A model generated the notes under the pieces. It was not told the DNA's origin, searched no databases, and saw only the letters and a program-made list of their open reading frames with translations. Positions 1 to 5,370 of a stretch of DNA of 5,425 nt are shown here, piece by piece. Both the position numbers and the translations under genes were made by a program. Source of the DNA: an uncultured Selenomonadales bacterium (GTDB lineage: Bacteria > Bacillota > Negativicutes > Selenomonadales > Selenomonadaceae); NCBI GenBank assembly GCA_947167555.1, contig CAMVIO010000149.1:1-5425 (forward strand), given 5' to 3'. Position 1 is the stretch's first letter. Each line of letters begins with the position of its first letter.

Positions 1-147
1 CTGGACTCCCGCGCAAAGCGCCCCCAGAGGGGAGGGCTAGAGGTGCGCGGCTTGCGACGGCAGTACCGAATGCTTGATGTAAGCGCAAGACCACAGCCAC
101 CTCATCCGACGCGCTTCGCGCGCCACCTTCCCCTCCAGGGGAAGGCA
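1..147. repeat. GC-rich dispersed-type intergenic repeat with two hairpin pairs
   Basis: Two units share one architecture. In the first, GCGC-AAA-GCGC (11-21) is followed by CCCC-AGA-GGGG (22-32). In the second, CGCGC-TTC-GCGCG (110-122) is followed by a perfect 9-bp stem, CCTTCCCCT/AGGGGAAGG (126-134 with 137-145), and both units run on into a GGC-type end. From memory, sequences of the style CACCTTCCCCTCCAGGGGAAGG recur many times between genes in Bacillota of the gut and mouth. Dispersal cannot be shown from one window. The left edge of the element may lie outside it. Confidence 0.55.
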
Positions 148-320
148 AGGGGGTTGCGGTGGCGAAAAGTAATGGTCGAAGTCTATATAATATGGTGTGT
201 GAATGCTATGAAGACACGGCTTTCGTATCTTGTTTTCTTCATGTTCAAGGCGGTGTATAAGGAAACTCGGGGTGTAGAATATCCAGATAATCTTGAAGGG
301 GAGATTCCTTGAGTGTGATT
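148..320. other. Gene-poor stretch left of the isomerase remnant
   Basis: No convincing gene is seen here. A TATAAT at 186-191 has no recognisable -35 at the right distance. An open stretch reading through the repeat from 43 to 312 has an arginine- and proline-rich start that is simply translated hairpin. Its inner ATG at 208 would give a 34-residue peptide with no ribosome site. GAAGGGGAG at 295-303 could be the old ribosome site of the broken gene that follows, with TTG 309 or GTG 315 as its start. Confidence 0.4.
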
Positions 321-492
321 ATGCGAATTGCAGTCATACACGCAACCTCATAGGTAAGCAAGAACAAATTGATCTATGATGTAGTGAAGAAATATGCACC
401 GTCATCGATAGTCTATAATTTCGGATGTACGAAGACGATGAGCAATCTATTCTTATGTAGAAATCTCGGTTTTAGTGGGATTATATAGAAAA
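321..492 (+). pseudogene. RpiB/LacA/LacB-family sugar-phosphate isomerase remnant
   Basis: Translation from ATG 321 gives MRIAVIHATS, a TAG stop at 351-353, then VSKNKLIYDVVKKYA and a stretch ending NFGCTKTM near 440. The reading then continues one base over as AIYSYVEISVLVGLY from 442. Joined together, this resembles the first 55 or so residues of the RpiB/LacAB-type isomerases I know, which begin like MKIALIN.NSQ..KN, continue with a V(V/I)NYG segment and then TYVQ.GLL. The TAG falls where that family tends to have glutamine, so a single CAG-to-TAG change would explain it. Similarity stops at about 487-492, before the ITGCGTG-type active-site segment, and the terminator of the opposing operon begins exactly there. 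Intact members are about 140-150 residues and interconvert aldose and ketose phosphates in the cytoplasm. The identification rests on remembered family patterns, not on a search. Confidence 0.6.
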
Positions 493-519
493 AGACGCAT
501 CGCAAATCGCGATACGTCT
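487..519 (-). terminator. Intrinsic terminator of the DUF5678/protease operon
   Basis: An 11-base stem with one mismatch pairs AGACGCATCGC (493-503) with GCGATACGTCT (509-519) around a 5-base loop. Read on the minus strand it is followed by five T residues (complement of 489-493). It lies 14 bases past the protease stop codon. It also sits at the point where the isomerase remnant on the plus strand loses its similarity. Confidence 0.85.
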
Positions 520-533
520 CCGTGTGCATATTC

Positions 534-1040
534 CTAATTCCTTTTCTTTTTCTTTCGTTTTCCAGGTCCGTGTTTTTCCCCAACGAGGTCTTGCAATCTT
601 GCCTCGTTAACATAGTTTGTTTCCTTTTGTGACGGAATGCGGAAGGTGAAAGTCGTTTTTCCATTGAAGTTGCTGACTGCAAAATCTCCCTGTAAGATGA
701 TATTCATACCAATTAGTACGCCAAGCCCTTGCGTACCAATATCGGAATCGCAAACCATAACATTTGTGACAGTAACTTTGTTTGGCAACTCTAAATCTAC
801 CAAATATGTGTTGACGGTTTTTGCTCCCGATGGCGTCCGAATTTCTCTCATACCTGTAGGGACAAGTGATAATTCTTTTGCTAATTCCATTGAAACACAA
901 GTTACGGTTGCTCCCGTGTCCCAAAGAGCAGAAACTTCCTTCATCCTATTGTTGTGTGAGACTTGCACGGTACTTATCAGTTTTGGACTTAGCACAGGAT
1001 ATTTATATACGAATGCATGGCAAGGCATAGAGGCATCCAA
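534..1040 (-). CDS. Retropepsin-like aspartic protease
   Basis: This is a single-domain (retroviral-type, clan AA) aspartic protease, about half a pepsin, and so expected to act as a homodimer. ALWDTGATVTCVS at residues 38-50 carries the catalytic DTG (Asp41). IGMNIILQGDF at 110-120 is the second conserved strand and turn of the fold. There is no signal peptide or membrane segment, so it should act in the cytoplasm. The last residues read GPGKRKKKKRN, a strongly basic tail. Start: the frame opens at GTG 1049, but the ribosome site AAGGAG touches that codon. TTG at 1040 has 8-base spacing and is preferred; ATG at 1028 is an alternative with 20-base spacing. It is the second gene of an operon, with the upstream stop only about 20 bases away. 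Its substrate is unknown; the partner gene product is the obvious candidate. The gene is AT-richer than genes to its right. Confidence 0.85.
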   Translation of the reverse strand: MDASMPCHAFVYKYPVLSPKLISTVQVSHNNRMKEVSALWDTGATVTCVSMELAKELSLVPTGMREIRTPSGAKTVNTYLVDLELPNKVTVTNVMVCDSDIGTQGLGVLIGMNIILQGDFAVSNFNGKTTFTFRIPSQKETNYVNEARLQDLVGEKHGPGKRKKKKRN

Positions 1041-1061
1041 TATTTTCACTCCTTACGGATG

Positions 1062-1301
1062 TTACATGAAATTTGTGGACGCAATATAATCAGTATATCC
1101 CGATTCGTCCCCATTACAATGTTGGATAATGAACGTGCCTAACGGCTCGACTTTCTCTGTTTCATGCACGCCGTCCGCATAAGTGGGATATACACCCAAA
1201 ATCTTTTTGTTTTTTATGGCAACATAGCTTTTCCCGTACTTGCGAGAGATTATCTCATAGTTTTCTTTGAACCATTGAAAGTCCTGTGCTTGCGGCGTCA
1301 T
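1062..1301 (-). CDS. DUF5678-like small protein
   Basis: This is a 79-residue soluble protein. FQWFKENYEIISRKYGKSYV at residues 8-27, followed by AIKNKKILG, matches my memory of the DUF5678 pattern, in which a W..NY..I..KY.GK.VAI segment precedes K.(V/I)LG. The second half contains PLGTFIIQHC near residues 53-62. No catalytic motif is visible and the function of the family is unknown. The start is ATG at 1301 because AGAGGTGAT sits just upstream and a promoter lies 27-55 bases upstream; a longer in-frame opening to 1421 would read back through that promoter. It is the first gene of the operon with the aspartic protease. From memory, small DUF5678 proteins are found beside retropepsin-like genes in other bacteria, which would support a functional pair, but I could not check this. 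Confidence 0.75.
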   Translation of the reverse strand: MTPQAQDFQWFKENYEIISRKYGKSYVAIKNKKILGVYPTYADGVHETEKVEPLGTFIIQHCNGDESGYTDYIASTNFM

Positions 1302-1327
1302 GTTAATCACCTCTTTCGTGTATAGAT

Positions 1328-1356
1328 ATTTTATCATTTTGCTAGAAAAAGCGCAA
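1328..1356 (-). promoter_or_regulatory. Promoter of the DUF5678/protease operon
   Basis: On the minus strand a TTGCGC -35 (complement of 1351-1356) is followed by a 17-base spacer and a TAAAAT -10 (complement of 1328-1333). Transcription would start near 1321, giving a leader of about 20 bases that contains the AGAGGTGAT ribosome site. It is back to back with the promoter of the decarboxylase-like gene. Confidence 0.7.
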
Positions 1357-1389
1357 GAAGCGTCCGATTTAAGCGGGAACGGGTCTAAC

Positions 1390-1418
1390 CTTACATTGCC
1401 TACAAATTTTGATATAAT
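1390..1418 (+). promoter_or_regulatory. Promoter of the decarboxylase-like gene
   Basis: A perfect TATAAT (1413-1418) is preceded at 17 bases by CTTACA (1390-1395), which matches four of six -35 bases. Transcription would begin near 1425, so the mRNA starts almost at the ribosome site AAAAGGGGG (1424-1432) with a very short leader. That argues against regulation by a leader RNA. Confidence 0.65.
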
Positions 1419-1438
1419 CATTGAAAAGGGGGATTCTT

Positions 1439-2776
1439 ATGAAAAGAAGAATGTTTGCGGGAGTATGGATTTGTGCCTTCCTGCTGGCGGTGAGCGCGCA
1501 GTGGATAGGCGGGGCTGTTGCTGCGCAGAGTGCACAGCCGCCCGGTATTTCGACGGCGGCAGAGCGGCCGAAGGTTTCGGCGTCATTCAAGGAGGTCATG
1601 AATCAGAATCCCGATATCCGGGTATTGGTGGAAAAGTCTATTGCGCGGGCGTCGACCATCAATCCGGACAGGAAGACCAATCCGGTGCAGTCGCTGAATG
1701 AGCTCTATGATTTCCTGGACTATACGGTAACGTGTATGCCCTGGAATATCATGCCGGAAGAAAGATACAACAACTTTGCGACAAAGTGCGATCAGAGCAT
1801 CCTCTATGTGTACTGGCTTTTGGATCAGCCGCTGGAGGAGCTGGAGGACAAAGACCTGTTTTATCCGTCGGTGGAGTATCTGGAACCGATTTACACATGG
1901 CTGACGGAGTACAACAATACGTGGCGGGATTTCCTCGATTCAAAGGCATCGTGGAAACAGGCGTATCTGGATATGCTTCTTCGGGATCCTTCCTGGAATC
2001 TTGATAAGGGATGGTATGAATCCCCGGATCACTGGCATTCTTTCAATGAGTTTTTCTCCAGGAAGCTGTCAGGCGGGGATGCCCGTCCGATTGCCGAGCC
2101 GGGGGACGACAGCGTTGTCGTTTCGCCTGCGGATTCCCTTCCTCAGGGCGTATGGGCTATCGACGAAGACGGAATGTTCTATGCCGATCCGATTCAGAGG
2201 GAGGACGGCGTAACGATCAAGGATTCCACGTTTGTATCTGTGGAGCAGCTGCTGGGAGAGCCGGGCGCCGAGTACGCGGCGCTGTTTCACGACGGGATTC
2301 TGACGCATACGTATCTGAATTATGATGATTATCACAGATATCATTTCCCTGTGTCGGGCGTCGTTGAGGCGGTATATAAGATTCCCTATGCGAATGCGGT
2401 CGGAGGCGTTGTTTATTGGGACGAGAAGAAAGGGCTGTACGTTTTGGAATCGAATTCCCTTTCATGGCAGAGCGTCGAAACGAGAGGCTGCGTTCTCATA
2501 AGGACGGACTATGGAATGGTGGCCGTCATTCCGGTGGGGATGGGGCAGGTTTCCAGCGTCAATTTTGTTGAAACGGTTAAACCCGGGACGGAAGTGAAAA
2601 AGGGAGACGAGTTGGGCTATTTCCTGTTCGGCGGCTCCGACTGTGTGATGCTGTTTGAAGGAAGCTCCGGTTTCCGCCTGACGGTAGGAAAAGGTGAGAA
2701 AGGCGGCTATTCCGCAGGGTATCGGCATGTCTTGTGCAGGGAAGAATATGGGAGATTTGCGGATACTGATTCTTGA
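1439..2776 (+). CDS. Secreted phosphatidylserine decarboxylase-family protein
   Basis: This 445-residue protein belongs to the pyruvoyl-dependent decarboxylases. Residues 1-29 form a signal peptide (KRR, then a hydrophobic core ending AVAA), with no lipobox cysteine, so the enzyme is exported. Residues 80-190 resemble the extra N-terminal domain (PSDC type) seen in some long family members. The PSD core follows: FFSRKL...RPI (205-218), VVSPAD (227-232), DYHRYHFPVSG (297-307) and LGYFLFGGSDCVMLFE (392-407). Asp232, His302 and Ser400 align with the Asp-His-Ser triad that drives self-cleavage; cutting at Gly399-Ser400 would make the pyruvoyl cofactor. Oddities are Asp401 where GST or GSS is usual, and ADS for ADG. 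ATG 1439 is chosen over TTG 1421 because GGGGG lies 6 bases before it. The substrate could be phosphatidylserine or, as in fungal PsiD of similar layout, a free amino acid. Confidence 0.85.
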   Translation: MKRRMFAGVWICAFLLAVSAQWIGGAVAAQSAQPPGISTAAERPKVSASFKEVMNQNPDIRVLVEKSIARASTINPDRKTNPVQSLNELYDFLDYTVTCMPWNIMPEERYNNFATKCDQSILYVYWLLDQPLEELEDKDLFYPSVEYLEPIYTWLTEYNNTWRDFLDSKASWKQAYLDMLLRDPSWNLDKGWYESPDHWHSFNEFFSRKLSGGDARPIAEPGDDSVVVSPADSLPQGVWAIDEDGMFYADPIQREDGVTIKDSTFVSVEQLLGEPGAEYAALFHDGILTHTYLNYDDYHRYHFPVSGVVEAVYKIPYANAVGGVVYWDEKKGLYVLESNSLSWQSVETRGCVLIRTDYGMVAVIPVGMGQVSSVNFVETVKPGTEVKKGDELGYFLFGGSDCVMLFEGSSGFRLTVGKGEKGGYSAGYRHVLCREEYGRFADTDS

Positions 2777-2813
2777 GCAGGACGATGGCTCGTTGAAGCA
2801 CTCCGCATAAAAG

Positions 2814-2870
2814 AAAACTTCTCCCTTTCATTCGGGGCAAGTCCCAGAGATGATTGGGAGAAGTTTTTTT
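2814..2870 (+). terminator. Long bidirectional intrinsic terminator
   Basis: A perfect 12-bp stem joins AAAACTTCTCCC (2814-2825) with GGGAGAAGTTTT (2856-2867) and runs into seven T residues on the plus strand. The minus strand reads the same stem followed by TTTTCTTTT, so the site can stop transcription from both sides. The 30-base loop holds a further small stem (GGG/CCC near 2834-2844). It lies between the convergent decarboxylase-like and membrane-protein genes. Confidence 0.85.
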
Positions 2871-2940
2871 AGTCATTTTGTGATTGCCGGGAAGCAGGAG
2901 AAGAGCCGGCGTTTCTGTGTTCATACCGAAAATGATTCCG

Positions 2941-3435
2941 TCAGCCGTACAGGGGAATGAGCATCGCGTAAGGCGCGGTAAAAAACGCCAGAGCAAGGCT
3001 TAGTTCATGGATCTGGCGCTCGTCTGACAGACATTTCGCGAAGGCGTATCGTCGGTCAAGCCGGTATATAAGGACGCCTGAGAGCACAACGCCGGGGATG
3101 GCCAGCAGCGTCGTGCCGGGGAACAGATAAATGTCCCATGTGAGATGGAAGGCGTCGATCAGCAGCATCAATCCGAGAGTCAGCAGTGCGCCCAAGAAAT
3201 CGGACAGGAAGCCGACGCCCCAGATGCGGGGAATGCTCTTCCGCCATATTTCCCGTTGTCCCGCGATTCCAAGCCGCCGCATGGCGAGGCATAATACCAG
3301 GCTGTCGACGGCGAAGTTCGCGGGAAGGATGACGAGCCAGAGCCATGAGGGAAACAGGTAGAACATCCAGGCGGGGAAAAGGACGTTGTATAGCCGGACG
3401 CCGTGCTTTTGTCGGCGCGCAGAATTTTCGTGCAT
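2941..3435 (-). CDS. Uncharacterised multi-pass membrane protein
   Basis: This 164-residue protein has hydrophobic segments at about residues 17-37, 40-56, 71-96, 103-124 and 144-163, giving four or five membrane passes in the cytoplasmic membrane. Charged loops follow (MRR 52-54, QREIWRKS 60-67, RLDRRY 125-130). The N-terminus is basic (ARRQKHGVR). LYNVLFPAWM near 15-24 and LPANFAVDSLVL at 37-48 recall a conserved hypothetical family of Bacillota that I know only from memory. No transport or enzyme motif is seen. ATG 3435 is supported by AGGAGA six bases upstream. The gene follows the 99-aa gene by about 60 bases with no terminator between, so the two are probably one transcript, ending at the bidirectional terminator. 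Base composition is GC-rich, unlike the protease operon. Confidence 0.75.
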   Translation of the reverse strand: MHENSARRQKHGVRLYNVLFPAWMFYLFPSWLWLVILPANFAVDSLVLCLAMRRLGIAGQREIWRKSIPRIWGVGFLSDFLGALLTLGLMLLIDAFHLTWDIYLFPGTTLLAIPGVVLSGVLIYRLDRRYAFAKCLSDERQIHELSLALAFFTAPYAMLIPLYG

Positions 3436-3496
3436 GCTTTATCTCCTGTTGGGGTGTTCGGTTCGTAGGTATTTAACATAGCCGGTGTGCTTGATT

Positions 3497-3796
3497 TCAT
3501 TCGATCCACTCTGCGCCGGTGCTTTTTTCAGAAAGACCGTCGACTCTTTGCATGTACCGCAATTCCATGATGATCCGCAGGGCGTCGCCGATGTCCGTTT
3601 GCTCGTATGACGAAAACGAGACGTCGCTGCTGGCGAAAATCCGGAGCATATCCGGCGGCGCGAACGATACTGTGGAAGAATTGTCGTCGAGAATCAAGCT
3701 GACCCCGTTGTCGTTGCCGTCGAATTTCAGCCACGTGTACGAGATTTCTGCAAGCTCCAGGATTTTCGCTATGCGCTCTATTTTATTCACAATCAT
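3497..3796 (-). CDS. Small uncharacterised acidic protein
   Basis: I do not recognise this 99-residue protein. It is soluble and acidic, with an amphipathic helix at the start (NKIERIAKILELAEISY), a beta-rich middle (GVSLILDDNSSTVSFAPP) and a second helix (DIGDALRIIMELRYMQRV, about 66-83). No signal peptide, membrane segment, zinc site or helix-turn-helix is evident. The ribosome site AGGAAGAGGG lies directly before ATG 3796. GTG at 3790, two codons in, has a better distance to GAGGG and is an alternative start. The frame stays open further upstream to 3835, but without a ribosome site. It is the likely first gene of a pair with the membrane protein downstream. Confidence 0.6.
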   Translation of the reverse strand: MIVNKIERIAKILELAEISYTWLKFDGNDNGVSLILDDNSSTVSFAPPDMLRIFASSDVSFSSYEQTDIGDALRIIMELRYMQRVDGLSEKSTGAEWIE

Positions 3797-3825
3797 CCCT
3801 CTTCCTGTCAGAGTTGTTATTAATA

Positions 3826-3858
3826 AGTTTACCACACTTTCGGCGGATATGGTAAACT
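3826..3858. promoter_or_regulatory. Inverted repeat AGTTTACC-N17-GGTAAACT, possible operator
   Basis: A perfect 8-base inverted repeat (3826-3833 and 3851-3858) separated by 17 bases lies 30 bases upstream of the 99-aa gene. Because of the symmetry, each strand reads a weak TTTACC-N19-TAAACT promoter-like pair. It could be an operator for the minus-strand pair or its promoter. Centre-to-centre spacing of 25 bases is more than two helical turns, which fits two bound dimers no better than one. Confidence 0.3.
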
Positions 3859-3866
3859 GATTCTCG

Positions 3867-3924
3867 GTTGCGGCATGTCGCAGCTAAAAATCGGGATTTG
3901 TGTTGAGGACTGTTGGATAAAGCG
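3867..3924 (+). repeat. Structured direct repeat, left copy
   Basis: It matches 5364-5421 at 52 of 58 bases without gaps. It begins with a small stem (GTTGCG/CGCAGC, one G-U pair), continues through a conserved linker containing AATCGGGATT, and ends in the left arm of the terminator hairpin at 3906-3948. The stem is kept in the right copy, where the G-U pair becomes A-U although its last pair is lost. The repeat lies between divergent genes and contains no reading frame of interest. Confidence 0.8.
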
Positions 3925-3967
3925 TTGATATGCTTTACCAGCAGTCCTTTTATTATATGATTTTTTC
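3906..3967 (+). terminator. Terminator-like hairpin inside the left repeat
   Basis: AGGACTGTTGGATAAAGC (3906-3923) pairs with GCTTTACCAGCAGTCCT (3932-3948), with one G-U pair and one bulged base around an 8-base loop, followed by T-rich sequence with TTTTTT near 3961-3966. Orientation is plus, but all genes from 2941 to 3796 are on the minus strand, so it terminates no visible gene. It may end a small RNA, or be left from a lost plus-strand gene. Confidence 0.7.
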
Positions 3968-3972
3968 AAAAG

Positions 3973-4001
3973 TTGCACTGGAAACCTGGGTGGGTTATAA
4001 T
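3973..4001 (+). promoter_or_regulatory. Promoter of the ATPase gene
   Basis: TTGCAC (3973-3978), a 17-base spacer and a perfect TATAAT (3996-4001) form a near-consensus promoter. Transcription would start near 4008. The roughly 50-base leader holds a 5-bp hairpin TGCGA-TACC-TCGCA (4017-4030) followed by a run of A, then the ribosome site AGAGGAG (4043-4049). Confidence 0.8.
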
Positions 4002-4056
4002 GCTATTGACTAATTCTGCGATACCTCGCAAAAAAATTCAGTAGAGGAGCTTGCCT

Positions 4057-5310
4057 ATGGAAATCAAGAGAGATATCTATTTGAAAAAGCTCATCGGCAA
4101 AAAGCGTAACGGGCTCATTAAGGTCGTGACCGGCGTTCGTCGTTGCGGAAAGTCTTATTTGTTGTTCAATTTGTTCAAGAATCATTTACTGGCGGAGGGA
4201 ACGGACGCGCAGCATATCATTGAGATTGCATTTGATTCCTTTGAAAATAAGCATTTCAGAGCTCCGGAGGTTTTGTATCCTTATCTTAAGGAGAGGGTGT
4301 CGGGTGACGGGTTGTACTTTGTACTGCTGGACGAGGTACGGCTTCTGGAAGATTTTGAGTCCGTCCTGAACGGCTTGATTCGCATGGAAAATGTGGATGT
4401 TTATGTGACGGGAAGCAATGCACGGTTTCTGTCCAAGGATGTAATTACCGAGTTTCGCGGCCGGGGAGACGAGGTGCATATGTATCCTCTCAGCTTTGCC
4501 GAGTTCATGTCCGTTTATCCGGGAACGAAACAGGACGGCTGGAACGATTATATGCTTTATGGCGGTTTGCCGCCTGTCATGAATATTTCCAGTCCGGAAG
4601 AAAAGATCGGTTTTCTGAAGCTGCTTTTTGAGGAGACCTATATTTCAGATATCGTAGGCAGACATAATGTGCGAAACCGGGCAGAATTGGAGGAGATATT
4701 GAACATCCTCTCATCCGCGATCGGATCCCTTACGAACCCGACAAAACTGTCAGCAACATTCAAGACCGTTAAGCAGAAGACAATCAGCAAGACGACAATC
4801 AAAAGGTATATTGACTATTTTTGCGATTCCTTCCTGATTGACAGTGCCGTCCGATATGACGTCAAGGGGAAGAGGTATATCGACACGCCGGTCAAGTATT
4901 ACTTTACCGACATGGGATTGCGCAATGCCCGTCTCAATTTCCGGCAGCTGGAGGAAACCCGTGCGATGGAGAATATCATCTTCAATGAGCTGAAGTTGCG
5001 GGGATTCAATGTGGATGTAGGCGTGATTGTTCTGAACCAGACCAATGAAAATGGTCATGGGATTCGCAGGCAGCTGGAGATTGATTTTGTCTGCAATAAA
5101 GGCTCCAAACGCTATTATATCCAATCGGCCTATGCGATTCCCGATCGGGCAAAGATGGAGCAGGAACAGCGGTCCTTGATGTTGACAGGGGATTCTTTCA
5201 AGAAGATAGTCATTACGAAAGACTCGCCAGCGCCGTATTACAATGACGACGGAATCTTGGTCATGGGCGTCTATGATTTCCTGCTGGATGGGAAGAGCTT
5301 GGATTATTAA
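4057..5310 (+). CDS. AAA_14/DUF4143-family ATPase
   Basis: This 417-residue protein has the standard layout of the family. The P-loop is GVRRCGKS (residues 26-33), the Walker B strand FVLLDEV is at 88-94, and the sensor segment VTGSNA is at 117-122 with TEFRGRG after it. YGGLPPV follows at 168-174, then a winged-helix-like region around 205-265 (TISKTTIKRYIDYF), and a C-terminal DUF4143 domain with EIDF at 341-344 and YYIQSAY at 353-359. The ATPase motor is intact by motif. The C-terminal nuclease-like fold lacks the acid-x-lysine expected of PD-(D/E)XK enzymes, so cleavage activity is doubtful. Arg95 follows DEV where glutamine is usual. The family is common and often multicopy in Bacillota; its role is not established. 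ATG 4057 is chosen over TTG 4051 because AGAGGAG is 7 bases before it. The gene stands alone between two direct repeats. Confidence 0.9.
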   Translation: MEIKRDIYLKKLIGKKRNGLIKVVTGVRRCGKSYLLFNLFKNHLLAEGTDAQHIIEIAFDSFENKHFRAPEVLYPYLKERVSGDGLYFVLLDEVRLLEDFESVLNGLIRMENVDVYVTGSNARFLSKDVITEFRGRGDEVHMYPLSFAEFMSVYPGTKQDGWNDYMLYGGLPPVMNISSPEEKIGFLKLLFEETYISDIVGRHNVRNRAELEEILNILSSAIGSLTNPTKLSATFKTVKQKTISKTTIKRYIDYFCDSFLIDSAVRYDVKGKRYIDTPVKYYFTDMGLRNARLNFRQLEETRAMENIIFNELKLRGFNVDVGVIVLNQTNENGHGIRRQLEIDFVCNKGSKRYYIQSAYAIPDRAKMEQEQRSLMLTGDSFKKIVITKDSPAPYYNDDGILVMGVYDFLLDGKSLDY

Positions 5311-5333
5311 GGAAAAAGTTGTTATCCAGTCTA

Positions 5334-5347
5334 TTTTTGATCAAAAA
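5334..5347. other. 14-base palindrome TTTTTGATCAAAAA
   Basis: A perfect palindrome, centred on GATC, lies 24 bases after the ATPase stop codon. It lacks a GC-rich stem and so is not a good terminator; it may be a protein-binding site or a coincidence of AT-rich sequence. Confidence 0.35.
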
Positions 5348-5349
5348 AT

Positions 5350-5370
5350 CTGCAACAAAGTATGTTGCAG
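5350..5370 (+). other. 8-bp hairpin that competes with the repeat's first stem
   Basis: CTGCAACA (5350-5357) pairs perfectly with TGTTGCAG (5363-5370) around AAGTA. Its right arm overlaps the left arm of the GTTGC/GCAAC stem (5364-5368 with 5377-5381) at the start of the right repeat, so only one of the two can form at a time. Confidence 0.5.

Noticed and set aside
43..312. 89-codon plus-strand open frame
   Set aside because: It starts inside the GC-rich repeat, has no ribosome site, and its first half is translated hairpin; no recognisable protein.
413..682. Minus-strand open frame over the protease 3' end
   Set aside because: It crosses the operon terminator and overlaps the real protease frame; no ribosome site or family signal.
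637..1089. 150-codon plus-strand open frame opposite the protease
   Set aside because: It is the antisense shadow of the aspartic protease gene, whose DTGA motif, ribosome site, promoter and terminator fix the minus strand as coding.
1302..1421. Upstream extension of the DUF5678-like frame
   Set aside because: The extension covers the promoter at 1328-1356 and lacks a ribosome site, whereas ATG 1301 has one.
1439..1530. Lipoprotein signal on the decarboxylase-like protein
   Set aside because: The only early cysteine (residue 12) lies inside the hydrophobic core; there is no lipobox before the AVAA cleavage site.
2577..2996. 139-codon minus-strand open frame
   Set aside because: It runs antisense through the PSD catalytic motifs and across the bidirectional terminator.
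4017..4036. TGCGA-TACC-TCGCA hairpin as an attenuator in the ATPase leader
   Set aside because: The stem has only 5 bp and is followed by A residues, not T, so it cannot act as an intrinsic terminator on the plus strand.
3812..5325. AGTTGTTAT shared at 3812-3820 and 5317-5325 as a longer extension of the direct repeats
   Set aside because: The distances to the repeat copies differ (55 and 47 bases) and sequence between them is unrelated; likely chance.
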